Shown here: one piece after another, positions 23,893 through 31,746 of the stretch
Position numbering within the stretch: the stretch's first letter is position 1
How the letters are laid out: each line of letters starts with the position of its first letter
DNA from: Amycolatopsis eburnea
GTDB lineage: Bacteria; Actinomycetota; Actinomycetes; Mycobacteriales; Pseudonocardiaceae
Assembly (NCBI RefSeq): GCF_003937945.1
Contig: NZ_RSEC01000059.1
Span: forward strand, 1 to 64,000
DNA: 64,000 nt
Direction of reading: 5' to 3'
Program-made: the position numbers and the translations under genes
The notes under the pieces: model-generated
Databases searched by the model: none
Told to the model about the DNA's origin: nothing
The model's input: the letters and a program-made list of their open reading frames with translations, nothing else

Positions 23893-24779
23893 ACCCCGAG
23901 AACGACGAAGCAGCCGAAGCGCCGGTGCCGCCGGGGGAGGCCGCGGCGGAGCTGGCACTGGACGAGGCCCTGTCCGGCGAGCCGGTGACCGAAGACGGAG
24001 ACCCGGTCGAGCCCGTGACCGAGGCGGAGCTTTCACGTGAAAGCGACGCGTCTAAGGCGGGCGAAACGGCCGCCGAAGAGGCTTCGGCCGCCGAAGCCCC
24101 GGCTGAGGCGTCCGACGAGCCCGAGTCCGAGGCGGAGCTTTCACGTGAAAGCGACGCGGGCGAGAGGGAGGCGGGGGCTGATGATCCTGAGTCGGATCTC
24201 GTTGCCAGCGGGGACATCAGCCTGCTGCCCGACGTCACCTCCGACGAAGCGCTCGAAGCGGCGCTCGAGTCGCTGCTGCTCGTCGTCGACTCGCCGGCCA
24301 GCGAGGAGCTGCTCGCCGAAACCCTCGAGCAGCCCAAGGCCCGGATCGTCGTCGCGCTGCGCACCATGGCGCAGAAGTTCACCGACCGGACGTCCGGGAT
24401 CGACCTGCGGCGGGTCGGCGAAGGGTGGCGGTTCTACACTAGGGACGTCTATGCCCCGTTCGTGGAGAAGCTCCTGCTGGACGGCCAGCGGTCGAAGCTG
24501 ACCCGGGCCGCGCTCGAGAGCCTCGCCGTGATCGCGTACCGGCAGCCGGTGACCCGTGCGCGGGTCGCCGCGGTGCGCGGCGTGAACGTGGACGGTGTGA
24601 TCCGGACGCTGCTCGCGCGCGGCCTCATCGAAGAGATGGGGACCGACCCCGACACGACCGGCACGCTGTACGTGACGACCGAGCTGTTCCTGGAGCGACT
24701 GGGGCTGTCGTCACTGAACGACCTGCCCCCGATCGCTCCGCTGCTACCCGAAGTGGACACCATCGATGACATCCAGTGA
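23889..24779 (+). CDS. scpB: Segregation and condensation protein B with acidic repeat extension
   Basis: 296 residues. The ScpB fold (two winged helices) starts near residue 118 (EALEAALESLLLVVDSPASE) and includes LTRAALESLAVIAYRQPVTR and VRGVNVDGVIRTLLARGLIE. The first 115 residues are an acidic Glu/Ala-rich tail not typical of the family, containing two copies of EAELSRESDA encoded by identical 30-bp DNA repeats with a parS-like palindrome. GTG 23889 overlaps the scpA stop. The 3' end overlaps the following pseudouridine synthase gene by 14 bp. Corresponds to Rv1710. Confidence 0.93.
   Translation: MNPENDEAAEAPVPPGEAAAELALDEALSGEPVTEDGDPVEPVTEAELSRESDASKAGETAAEEASAAEAPAEASDEPESEAELSRESDAGEREAGADDPESDLVASGDISLLPDVTSDEALEAALESLLLVVDSPASEELLAETLEQPKARIVVALRTMAQKFTDRTSGIDLRRVGEGWRFYTRDVYAPFVEKLLLDGQRSKLTRAALESLAVIAYRQPVTRARVAAVRGVNVDGVIRTLLARGLIEEMGTDPDTTGTLYVTTELFLERLGLSSLNDLPPIAPLLPEVDTIDDIQ
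24021..24158. repeat. Identical 30-bp direct repeats with parS-like palindrome inside scpB
   Basis: Copies at 24021-24050 and 24129-24158 are identical and 108 bp apart, so they stay in frame. Each contains the perfect 16-bp palindrome GCTTTCACGTGAAAGC (24029-24044 and 24137-24152). The core TTTCACGTGAAA equals that of the actinobacterial ParB site (GTTTCACGTGAAAC); only the outer G/C pair is inverted. It could be ParB-binding DNA or a repeated palindromic insertion in coding sequence. Confidence 0.7.
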
Positions 24780-25518
24780 GCACCCCGACGGCATCCGCCT
24801 GCAGAAGGTGCTGTCGCAGGCCGGGGTCGCCTCCCGGCGCGCGGCGGAAGACCTCATCGTCGCCGGCCGGGTCGAGGTCGACGGCGAGATCGTCACCGAG
24901 CTGGGCCGCCGGGTGCACCCGGACGAGGCGGTCATCCACGTCGACGGCACCCGGGTGAACCTGCGCGACGACCTGATCTACCTCGCCCTGAACAAGCCCA
25001 AGGGCGTGCACTCGACGATGTCGGACGACCGCGGCCGCCCGTGCGTCGGCGACTACCTGGCCGGCCGGTACGAGGAGACGCCCGGTGTCGTGCACGTCGG
25101 CCGGCTCGACGAGAACACCGAGGGCCTGCTGCTGCTGACCAACGACGGCGACCTCGGGCACCGGCTGATGCACCCGTCCTACCGGGTGCTCAAGACCTAC
25201 CTCGCCGAGGTCGACGGCCTGGTCCCGCGGGGGCTCGGCAAGGAGCTGCGCGCCGGCTGGGAGCTGCCGGACGGCATCGTCAAGGTCGACCAGTTCCGGG
25301 TGAAGGACATGCACTCCGGCAAGTCGCTGGTCGAGCTCGTGATCCACGAGGGCAAGAAGCACATCGTGCGCCGCCTGCTCAAGGACACCGGCCACCCGGT
25401 GCTCAAGCTGGTCCGGACCGCGGTCGGCGACGTCCAGCTCGGCAACCAGCGCGTCGGCTCGATCCGGCGGCTGACGAAGGGCGAGGTCGGCGCGCTCTAC
25501 CGGAACGTCGAGCTCTGA
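24766..25518 (+). CDS. RsuA/RluB-family pseudouridine synthase
   Basis: 250 residues. An S4 domain (RLQKVLSQAGVASRRAAEDL, residues about 9-28) is followed by the synthase domain with the catalytic Asp in VGRLDENTEGLLLLTNDGDL and a C-terminal KHIVRRLLKDTGHPVLKLVR. The family isomerises a uridine in 23S (RluB) or 16S (RsuA) rRNA; RluB type is the more usual match for this actinobacterial gene (Rv1711). ATG 24766 lies inside the end of scpB. The next gene in the ancestral cluster, cmk, is displaced to 30352. Confidence 0.92.
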   Translation: MTSSEHPDGIRLQKVLSQAGVASRRAAEDLIVAGRVEVDGEIVTELGRRVHPDEAVIHVDGTRVNLRDDLIYLALNKPKGVHSTMSDDRGRPCVGDYLAGRYEETPGVVHVGRLDENTEGLLLLTNDGDLGHRLMHPSYRVLKTYLAEVDGLVPRGLGKELRAGWELPDGIVKVDQFRVKDMHSGKSLVELVIHEGKKHIVRRLLKDTGHPVLKLVRTAVGDVQLGNQRVGSIRRLTKGEVGALYRNVEL

Positions 25519-25578
25519 CGCCACAGTCCCGACTTTCCGCCGTGGCGCGAGCGCGCCCGCGGCTGCCAGCGTGGTCGC

Positions 25579-27423
25579 ATGCGAACCGGTCTGGTACTGC
25601 TCGCGCTCATCCTCTTTTCGACGTTCACGCCCGGGGCGGCGCACGCCGCGGCGCCCCGGGGCAGTGAACCGGTCTACGACTACGCGAAAGCGATCCGCGA
25701 AACCGTCTGGGTCGACATCGGCCACGACGGGGACGGCGACGGCAAGCCCGACCGCGTCGCCGCCGACATCGTCCGGCCGAGCGAAACCGCGTCGCGAGTG
25801 CCGGTGATCATGGACGCCAGCCCGTACTACTCCTGCTGCGGGCGCGGCAACGAGAGCGAGCTCAAGACCTACGACGGCGCCGGCAAACCGGTGAAGTTCC
25901 CGCTGTTCTACGACAACTACTTCGTGCCGCGCGGCTACGCGGTGGTGCTCGTCGACCTGGCCGGCACCAACCGCTCGGCGGGCTGCGCGGACGTCGGCGG
26001 CGCGTCGGACGTCGACTCGGCGCGCAAGGTCGTCGACTGGCTGAACGGCCGCGCCACCGGCTACAGCGCGAAGACCGGCGGCAGCGCCGTGACGGCGGCC
26101 TGGAGCACCGGGAACGTCGGGATGATCGGGAAGTCCTACGACGGGACGATCGCCAACGGCGTCGCGGCGACCGGTGTCGCCGGGCTCAAGACCATCGTGC
26201 CGATTTCCGCGATCAGCTCCTGGTACGACTACTACCGCTCCGACGGCGCCACCTTCGGGTTCAACCCGGCGGGGCTCGCGCAGACCGTCGAAGCCCGCAA
26301 CTCCGGGCAGAACTGCTCGGCCCAGAACCAGGTCCTCACCCAGGGTGCGACGGCGAACGGCGACTACGGGCCGCTGTGGGCCGACCGGGACTACGTCCGG
26401 AACGCGGGCAACGTGCGCGCCAGCGTGCTGCTTTCCCACGGCGTCAACGACCTCAACGTCAAGACCATCCACTTCGGACAGTGGTGGCGCGGGCTGAACG
26501 TCGAGAAGAAGATCTGGCTGTCGCAGACCGGGCACGTCGACCCGTTCGACTACCGGCGCGCGGACTGGGTCGACCTGCTGCACCGGTGGTTCGACCACTA
26601 CCTGCTCGGCGTCGACAACGGCGTCCAGAACGGGCCGCAGGCGAGCGTCGAGCGCCAGCCGGACCAGTGGGTGGACCAGAGCGCCTACCCGGCTGCGAAC
26701 GCCGTCGCGACGACGTTGCGGCCGGGGGCGTCCGGCACACTGGGCACTTCGCCGTCGTCCGGCACCGCGTCCTTCACCGACAACCCGAGCCTGGGCGAGG
26801 ACACCTGGGTGACGAACCCGGGCAGCGCCGCGCTCACCTACTCGACCGGGGCGCTGGCGGCCGACGTCCAGGTGTCCGGGACCACGACGCTCACCGTGAC
26901 GGCGACGCCGAGCACGTCGTCGGCGCGGCTTTCGGCGCTGCTGGTGGACCTCGGCCCGGCGACGATCCGCAACTTCGCCGGCAGCGGCGAGGGGATCAAG
27001 ACCGGGACGGCGGAGAACTGCTGGGGATCGTCGACGGCCGGGGACGACGCCTGCTACCGGATCGCGTCGGCGGACGTGAAGAAGGTGAGTTACACGATTC
27101 TCAGCCGGGGCTGGGCGGACCTCGCGAACTACGCGTCGCTGTCCCAGGAACGCCCGCTGACGCCCGGGACGGCGTACTCGATGACGTTCCGGCTGGCCTC
27201 GACCGACCACGTCGTGCCGCGCGGGCACGCACTGGCGCTGATCATCGGCGGCACGGACGGCAGCTTCATCCGCGGCCCCGCCCAGCCGGGCCGGGTGACG
27301 CTGGACCTGGCGCGCACGTCGGCGTCGGTCCCGGTGGCCGGTGCCGTCCCGGCGGCGACGACGCACCCGGCCCCGGCCGGTGGCGAGCACGTGCCGTCGG
27401 CGGGCCGGGCGGACCTGCGGTAG
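25579..27423 (+). CDS. Secreted Xaa-Pro dipeptidyl-peptidase, S15/PepX type
   Basis: 614 residues. A Sec signal peptide (MRTGLVLLALILFSTFTP, cleavage after AHA) leads to an alpha/beta-hydrolase domain. The nucleophile is Ser in IGKSYDGTIANG, the acid Asp in LSHGVNDLNVK, and the His in SQTGHVDPFD. The C-terminal third is a PepX-type beta-sandwich (YTILSRGWADLANYASLSQE to LIIGGTDGSFIRG). It should cleave X-Pro dipeptides outside the cell. The ATG is 60 bp after the synthase gene. It begins an insertion of five genes that splits the conserved RsuA/RluB-cmk neighbourhood. Confidence 0.88.
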   Translation: MRTGLVLLALILFSTFTPGAAHAAAPRGSEPVYDYAKAIRETVWVDIGHDGDGDGKPDRVAADIVRPSETASRVPVIMDASPYYSCCGRGNESELKTYDGAGKPVKFPLFYDNYFVPRGYAVVLVDLAGTNRSAGCADVGGASDVDSARKVVDWLNGRATGYSAKTGGSAVTAAWSTGNVGMIGKSYDGTIANGVAATGVAGLKTIVPISAISSWYDYYRSDGATFGFNPAGLAQTVEARNSGQNCSAQNQVLTQGATANGDYGPLWADRDYVRNAGNVRASVLLSHGVNDLNVKTIHFGQWWRGLNVEKKIWLSQTGHVDPFDYRRADWVDLLHRWFDHYLLGVDNGVQNGPQASVERQPDQWVDQSAYPAANAVATTLRPGASGTLGTSPSSGTASFTDNPSLGEDTWVTNPGSAALTYSTGALAADVQVSGTTTLTVTATPSTSSARLSALLVDLGPATIRNFAGSGEGIKTGTAENCWGSSTAGDDACYRIASADVKKVSYTILSRGWADLANYASLSQERPLTPGTAYSMTFRLASTDHVVPRGHALALIIGGTDGSFIRGPAQPGRVTLDLARTSASVPVAGAVPAATTHPAPAGGEHVPSAGRADLR

Positions 27424-27431
27424 CCCGAGCG

Positions 27432-27516
27432 ACCCAAGGCGGCCTTGGTTGCGTCACACGCACCCAAGGCCGCCTTGGGTGCGTCTGACGCACCGAAGGC
27501 CACCTTGGGGCGGCTC
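27432..27516. repeat. Three tandem 30-nt palindromic units between convergent genes
   Basis: Units start at 27432, 27462 and 27492. Each has a palindrome of the type ACCCAAGGCCGCCTTGGGT followed by GCGTC(A/T)(C/G)ACGC; the third unit is degraded at its end. Any unit alone or pairs of units can form hairpins. It separates pepX (plus) from khtU (minus) and probably terminates both. A run of 11 G residues (27523-27533) abuts the khtU stop codon. Confidence 0.75.
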
Positions 27517-27533
27517 AGGACCGGGGGGGGGGG

Positions 27534-28727
27534 CTAGCTGGCCTCGGCCGGCGCGGTCTTCGCGGCCGATTTGCGTTGCAGGGCACGGGCGATCGGCTCG
27601 ACGACCCGTGCGGCCGTCGGGCCGAGGATCGCCATCAGCAGAACGTACGCCGTCGCCAGCGCCGCCAGTTCGCCCTCGACCGCGCCCGCCGTCACCGCCA
27701 GGCCCGCGATGACGATCGAGAACTCGCCTCTCGCCACCAACGCGGCTCCCGCGCGGGCGCGGCCCATCTTCCCGATGCCCTGGCGGCGCGCGGCCCACCA
27801 GCCGGTGCCGACCTTCGTCAGCGTCGTCACCACCGCCAGCACCACCGCCCAGCCGAGGACCGGCGGGATGGACGCCGGGTTCGTGTTGAGGCCGAACACC
27901 ACGAAGAACACCGCCGCGAACAGATCCCGCAACGGCTCCAGCAGGTGCGTCGCGTTCTCCGCCGTCGAGCCCGAGATCGCGATGCCGAGCAGGAACGCGC
28001 CGACCGCGGCCGAGACCTGCATCGCCGACGCGATGCCCGCCACCAGCAGGGCCGCGCCGAGGACCTTGAGCAGGAACACCTCGCGGTCGGGGCTGTCGAC
28101 GGCGGCCGAGACGTAGCGGCCGAACTTCAGCGCGATCACCAGCACCACGGTGATCACCAGCAGCGAGATCCCGACGGCCTCCATGCCGCCGAGGAGGCTG
28201 ACGCCGCCGAGAACCGCGGTCAGGATCGGCAGGTAGAGCGCCATCACCAGGTCCTCGAACACGAGGATCGACAGCACCACCGGGGTTTCGCGGTTGCCGA
28301 GCCGGCCGAGGTCGCCGAGCACCTTGGCGACGATGCCGGACGACGAGATGTACGTGACGCCCGCCATCACCATCGCGCCGACCGGGCCCCAGCCCAGCAG
28401 CAGCGCCACCGCCGCGCCCGGGGCGGCGTTGAGGACGATGTCGAGCAGGCCCGCGGTCCAGGAGCGGCGCAGGCCGGTGAACAGCTCGGCCGCGGAGTAC
28501 TCCAGGCCCAGCAGCAACAGCAGCAGCACGACGCCGATCTCGCTGGCCAGGTGGGTGAAGCCGCCGATGTCGGTCAGCGGGATCAGCCCGCCGGAGCCGA
28601 AGCAGAGGCCGCCGAGCAGGTAGAGCGGGATGGGGGAGAGGCCGATCTTCCCGGCCAGGCGCCCGAGCGCGCCCAGCACGAAGAAGACCGCCCCCAGTTC
28701 GATCAGGGACAGCGCGGTGTGGTCCAT
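27534..28727 (-). CDS. khtU: CPA2-family K+/H+ antiporter (KhtU-like)
   Basis: 397 residues, about 12-13 membrane helices. Typical CPA2/Kef features: LLLLLLGLEYSAAELF in an early helix, the ion-site region GVTYISSSGIVAKVLGDLGR, and VAVGAFLLGIAISG-like helix ends (AVGAFLLGIAISGSTAENA). It lacks the cytosolic RCK domain of KefB/C. That regulatory part is instead on the adjacent gene, as in the KhtTU pair of Bacillus. It should expel K+ (or other monovalent cations) in exchange for H+. The ATG lies 7 bp after the khtT stop. Confidence 0.88.
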   Translation of the reverse strand: MDHTALSLIELGAVFFVLGALGRLAGKIGLSPIPLYLLGGLCFGSGGLIPLTDIGGFTHLASEIGVVLLLLLLGLEYSAAELFTGLRRSWTAGLLDIVLNAAPGAAVALLLGWGPVGAMVMAGVTYISSSGIVAKVLGDLGRLGNRETPVVLSILVFEDLVMALYLPILTAVLGGVSLLGGMEAVGISLLVITVVLVIALKFGRYVSAAVDSPDREVFLLKVLGAALLVAGIASAMQVSAAVGAFLLGIAISGSTAENATHLLEPLRDLFAAVFFVVFGLNTNPASIPPVLGWAVVLAVVTTLTKVGTGWWAARRQGIGKMGRARAGAALVARGEFSIVIAGLAVTAGAVEGELAALATAYVLLMAILGPTAARVVEPIARALQRKSAAKTAPAEAS

Positions 28728-28734
28728 CGGCCGC

Positions 28735-29217
28735 TCAGCCGTACTTGAGGATCTTGGCGGCGGCTTCGAGACCCTCGCTCGTGCCGACCGCGACCAGCAG
28801 GTCGCCGCCGGTCAGCGCGAAGTCCGGCGCCGGCGAGGGGTGCACCTGGCCGGCCCGCGCGACCGCGACCACCGAGACCCCGGTGCGCGTGCGCATCGCC
28901 GTGTCGCCGAGCGTGCGGCCGTCGAACGGGCCGGACGGCTTGATCGGCAGCTGCTTGGTGCTGATGCCCGGCAGGTCCTGGTGCTCCTCGGTGAGCTGCG
29001 CGACCAGCTGCGGCGCGCCGAGGAGGTTGGCCAGCGTGCCCGCCTCGTCCGCGGTCAGCGGGATCGAGGCGGCGCAGGCGTCCGGGTCGTCCGACTTGGA
29101 CACGATCAGCTCGGTGTGCCCGTCCCGCTGCGACACGACGCCGATGCGGCGGCCGGTACGGGTGCTGAAGTCCTTGCGGACCCCGATGCCGGGAAGAGGG
29201 GTTACTTCGACGTTCAC
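28735..29217 (-). CDS. khtT: TrkA-C domain regulatory subunit (KhtT-like)
   Basis: 160 residues, cytosolic. The N-terminal half (LPGIGVRKDFSTRTGRRIGV) matches KhtT-like gating subunits and the C-terminal half is a TrkA-C domain (DTAMRTRTGVSVVAVARAG, LTGGDLLVAVGTSEGLEAA). It would gate the neighbouring antiporter in response to nucleotide or pH. I start it at GTG 29217, since the -10-like TACGGT sits 6 nt upstream and the conserved part begins at VNVEVTPLPG. Similar antiporter-plus-TrkA pairs occur in mycobacteria. Confidence 0.85.
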   Translation of the reverse strand: MNVEVTPLPGIGVRKDFSTRTGRRIGVVSQRDGHTELIVSKSDDPDACAASIPLTADEAGTLANLLGAPQLVAQLTEEHQDLPGISTKQLPIKPSGPFDGRTLGDTAMRTRTGVSVVAVARAGQVHPSPAPDFALTGGDLLVAVGTSEGLEAAAKILKYG

Positions 29218-29223
29218 CCAACC

Positions 29224-29229
29224 ACCGTA
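29224..29229 (-). promoter_or_regulatory. Leaderless -10 element of khtTU
   Basis: On the minus strand TACGGT lies 6 nt before the GTG at 29217. The hexamer is identical to the one before recN. No Shine-Dalgarno sequence is present. Confidence 0.45.
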
Positions 29230-29253
29230 ACCCACGTGTCCGATTCGCGACGT

Positions 29254-29622
29254 TCAGCCGAGCAGGAGGAGCAGGGCCGCGACCACCATCACGGCGGCGG
29301 TCAGGCCGTGGACCCCGAAGGCGACGCCCTTCTTCCCCCGGTGGCGCAGGACGATCAGCATGTCGAAGACCGGCCAGACGGCCGCGGTGAGGAAGACCCA
29401 GCCCAGCGCGTGCGGGTCGCCGTAGAGCACCAGGGCCAGCGGGACGAGACCGGCGCCGATGTCGCGGCCGCCCTTGACGTTGAAGAACGTTTCGGCGTTC
29501 TCGGGGACCTCGCGGAAGCCGAAGCCCGGGGCGATCTTCGCCGGTGCGAAGAGGTAGTTCAGGCCGACGTAGATGATGCCGAGCGAGACGATCGCGACGA
29601 GGACGTAGCCGGTGATCACCAT
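29254..29622 (-). CDS. DUF4267-type small membrane protein
   Basis: 122 residues with four predicted helices: VLVAIVSLGIIYVGLNYLF, the segment around GAGLVPLALVLYG, LGWVFLTAAVWPVFDMLIVL, and VHGLTAAVMVVAALLLLLG. The stretch PGFGFREVPENAETFFNVKG and KGGRDIGAGLVPL is typical of the DUF4267 family of unknown function. The ATG has GGAGGG 6 nt upstream. It is divergent from the TetR gene, across an operator array, and is almost certainly its target. Confidence 0.82.
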   Translation of the reverse strand: MVITGYVLVAIVSLGIIYVGLNYLFAPAKIAPGFGFREVPENAETFFNVKGGRDIGAGLVPLALVLYGDPHALGWVFLTAAVWPVFDMLIVLRHRGKKGVAFGVHGLTAAVMVVAALLLLLG

Positions 29623-29641
29623 GGTGTTCCCTCCAGTTTTC

Positions 29642-29702
29642 TAGCATCGCTAGGATTGCTAGCAACGCTAACTTAGCGGCGCTAGTTTGTCTAGCGGTGC
29701 TA
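29642..29702. promoter_or_regulatory. Four-copy TAGC-N3-GCTA operator array
   Basis: TAGCATCGCTA (29642-29652), TAGCAACGCTA (29660-29670), TAGCGGCGCTA (29674-29684) and TAGCGGTGCTA (29692-29702) are four 11-bp dyads. Start-to-start spacings are 18, 14 and 18 bp, so they form two pairs. The last copy overlaps the TAGCAT (29701-29706) that serves as a leaderless -10 for the TetR gene, 7 nt before its ATG. This is a textbook autoregulatory, divergent operator region. Confidence 0.82.
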
Positions 29703-29713
29703 GCATCTCGGCC

Positions 29714-30280
29714 ATGACCCAGCGACAACGGCGTGTGCGCGACCGGACCGAGCGCGGGCGGCGGATCGTCACCGCGGCCAGGGAGCTGGCCGAAGCGGAG
29801 GGCTGGGACGCGGTCACCACCCGGCGGCTCGCGGCGCTGATCGAGTACAGCCAGCCGGTGCTCTACAGCCACTTCCCCGGCGGCAAGGACGCGATCATGG
29901 CGGCGGCCGCCCTGGAGGGGTTCGCCGAGCTGGCCACGGCGCTCGCGGCCGGGCGGGACGGCGGTGTCGCCGGGGTCGCGAGGACGTACGTCGCGTTCGC
30001 CGAGGACAAGCCCGCGTTGTACGACGCGATGTTCACGCTGGCTTCGGAGCTGCCCTTCGCCAAGGACGAGACGCCGGAGGTGATGAAGGCGTGCTTCGCC
30101 GAGCTGCTCGCGGTGATCGAGCCGGTGGCGGCCGAGCCGGAGGCGGGCGCGCTGACCGAGGTGTTCTGGAGCACGCTGCACGGCCTCGTCACGCTGGACC
30201 GCGGCCACCGGCTGTCCCCGGCGCACCACGACGAGCGCCTCGCGCTGGTGGTCGCGCGCTTCGGGGCGCGGGGCGACTGA
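29714..30280 (+). CDS. TetR-family regulator of the DUF4267 gene
   Basis: 188 residues. Helix-turn-helix at about residues 12-57 (RIVTAARELAEAEGWDAVTT, RRLAALIEYSQPVLYSHFPG) and a helical ligand domain ending DRGHRLSPAHHDERLALVV, a TetR C-terminal type seen near small membrane proteins. ATG 29714 is preceded by TAGCAT at a 7-nt distance, the leaderless pattern. The operator array in front suggests it represses itself and the divergent membrane protein. The ligand is unknown. Confidence 0.88.
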   Translation: MTQRQRRVRDRTERGRRIVTAARELAEAEGWDAVTTRRLAALIEYSQPVLYSHFPGGKDAIMAAAALEGFAELATALAAGRDGGVAGVARTYVAFAEDKPALYDAMFTLASELPFAKDETPEVMKACFAELLAVIEPVAAEPEAGALTEVFWSTLHGLVTLDRGHRLSPAHHDERLALVVARFGARGD

Positions 30281-30351
30281 TCTCCGCCGCGACCCGACCG
30301 GCAGAATGGGCACCGGAACCGATCGAGTGCGAGAACGCGAGGAGAGTGCTG

Positions 30352-31077
30352 GTGACGGGAGCCCTACGTGGTGTGGTCGCGCTGGACGGCCCGTCCGGGA
30401 CCGGGAAGACCACCGTCGCCCGCAAGCTCGCCGACCGGCTCGGGGCCGGCTACCTCGACACCGGTGCCATGTACCGGATGGTCACCCTCGCCGTGCTGCG
30501 CGCCGGCGTGGACCCCGCCGACGCGGCCGCCGTCGCCGCGGTCGCCGACCGGGCGGACTTCAGCATCGGGACCAGTCCCGAGCGGCCCGAGGTCCGGCTC
30601 GGCGGCGAAGACGTCGCCGCCGACATCCGGGGGCCCGAGGTCACCAAGGCCGTCTCGCCCGTCTCCGCCGTGCCGCACGTGCGCGAGCTGCTGGTCGGCA
30701 GGCAGCGGCAGATCATCGGCGACGTCGTCGGGCACCGCGGCGGGATCGTCGTCGAGGGCCGGGACATCGGCACCGTCGTCGTGCCGGACTCGCCGCTCAA
30801 GGTCTTCCTGACCGCGTCGGCCGACGTCCGCGCCTCCCGCCGGAGCACCCAGGACACCGCCGCCGGGCGGACGTCGTCGGTCGCCGACGCGCTGGCGAGC
30901 GTCGAGCGCCGCGACCACCTCGACTCGACCCGCGCCGCCTCGCCGCTGCGCGCGGCCGAGGACGCCGTGCACGTCGACACCTCGGAACTGTCGATCGACC
31001 AGGTGATCGTCGCCTTGAGCGAACTGGCCAGCCGTCGTGGGCTGCTGGCGGGGTGCGACGCCGAGGTGGCTCGATGA
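30352..31077 (+). CDS. cmk: Cytidylate kinase
   Basis: 241 residues. Phosphorylates CMP and dCMP with ATP. P-loop DGPSGTGKTTVARKLADRL near residues 11-29; the CMP-binding region YLDTGAMYRMVTLAVL and IVVEGRDIGTVVVPDS follow in the expected order. GTG 30352 is chosen because AGGAG at 30340-30344 is 7 nt away; GTG 30346 would be too close. Rv1712 is the M. tuberculosis counterpart. The stop overlaps plsC (ATGA). Confidence 0.94.
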   Translation: MTGALRGVVALDGPSGTGKTTVARKLADRLGAGYLDTGAMYRMVTLAVLRAGVDPADAAAVAAVADRADFSIGTSPERPEVRLGGEDVAADIRGPEVTKAVSPVSAVPHVRELLVGRQRQIIGDVVGHRGGIVVEGRDIGTVVVPDSPLKVFLTASADVRASRRSTQDTAAGRTSSVADALASVERRDHLDSTRAASPLRAAEDAVHVDTSELSIDQVIVALSELASRRGLLAGCDAEVAR

Positions 31078-31733
31078 GCGCTGACGGGTTGCCGGAAGGC
31101 TCCGTCGGCGCACTCCACGACGCCGGGCGGGTCTTCGCCCGGTACCATCTGCGGTCGGCCTTCCGGATCCGGGTGCACGGCCGCGAGCGCATGCCCGCCA
31201 CCGGGCCGGTGGTCGTGATCGCCAACCACAGCTCCATGGTCGAACCGCAGCTGATCTTCGGAATGCTGCCGCGGCGTTCGGCGTTCCTGGTCAAGGCCGA
31301 GCTGTTCAAGGGACTGGTCGGGAAGTTCCTGCTGGCCATCGGGCAGATCCCGGTCAAGCGCGGCGAGATCGACCGCAAGCCGCTGATGACCGCGGTCGGC
31401 GTGCTCAAGGACGGCGGTGTCGTCGGGATCTTCCCCGAGGGCACCCGCGGTGCCGGCGACGTCGGGGCGGCCGAACGCGGCGCGGCCTGGCTGGTCCGGG
31501 CCTCCGGCGCGACCGTGCTCCCGGTCGCGACGCGGGGCACGCGCAAGCCCGCGGACGGCAAGCGGCGCTGGCGCCCGCGCGTGGACATCCTCGTGGGGGA
31601 GCCGTTCACGCCGAAGGTCGGACCCGGGAGGACCGGGCTCGACCAGGGCACCGAAGAGCTCCGCGGCGAGCTCGCGGCGCTCGTGAAGACTTTGGACGAT
31701 TGGCGTTCCGAAAACGGATTCGGCTCGCCATAA
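31074..31733 (+). CDS. plsC: 1-acyl-sn-glycerol-3-phosphate acyltransferase (PlsC-like)
   Basis: 219 residues. Transfers an acyl chain to lysophosphatidic acid at the inner membrane face. Block I is NHSSMVEP, so the usual HX4D reads HX4E. Block II is AELFKGLVGKFLLAIGQIPV, block III is GIFPEGTRG, and block IV is ATVLPVATRGTRK. The conservative Asp-to-Glu change is in the catalytic dyad and may alter activity. ATG 31074 overlaps the cmk stop. M. tuberculosis lacks this gene between cmk and der, but other actinobacteria have it there. Confidence 0.87.
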   Translation: MSADGLPEGSVGALHDAGRVFARYHLRSAFRIRVHGRERMPATGPVVVIANHSSMVEPQLIFGMLPRRSAFLVKAELFKGLVGKFLLAIGQIPVKRGEIDRKPLMTAVGVLKDGGVVGIFPEGTRGAGDVGAAERGAAWLVRASGATVLPVATRGTRKPADGKRRWRPRVDILVGEPFTPKVGPGRTGLDQGTEELRGELAALVKTLDDWRSENGFGSP

Positions 31734-31746
31734 GGGAAATTGGGTA

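Noticed and set aside
24029..24152. Calling the scpB palindromes true parS sites
   Set aside because: The outer G/C pair differs from the consensus and the sites lie in a repeated coding block, so they are reported only as parS-like.
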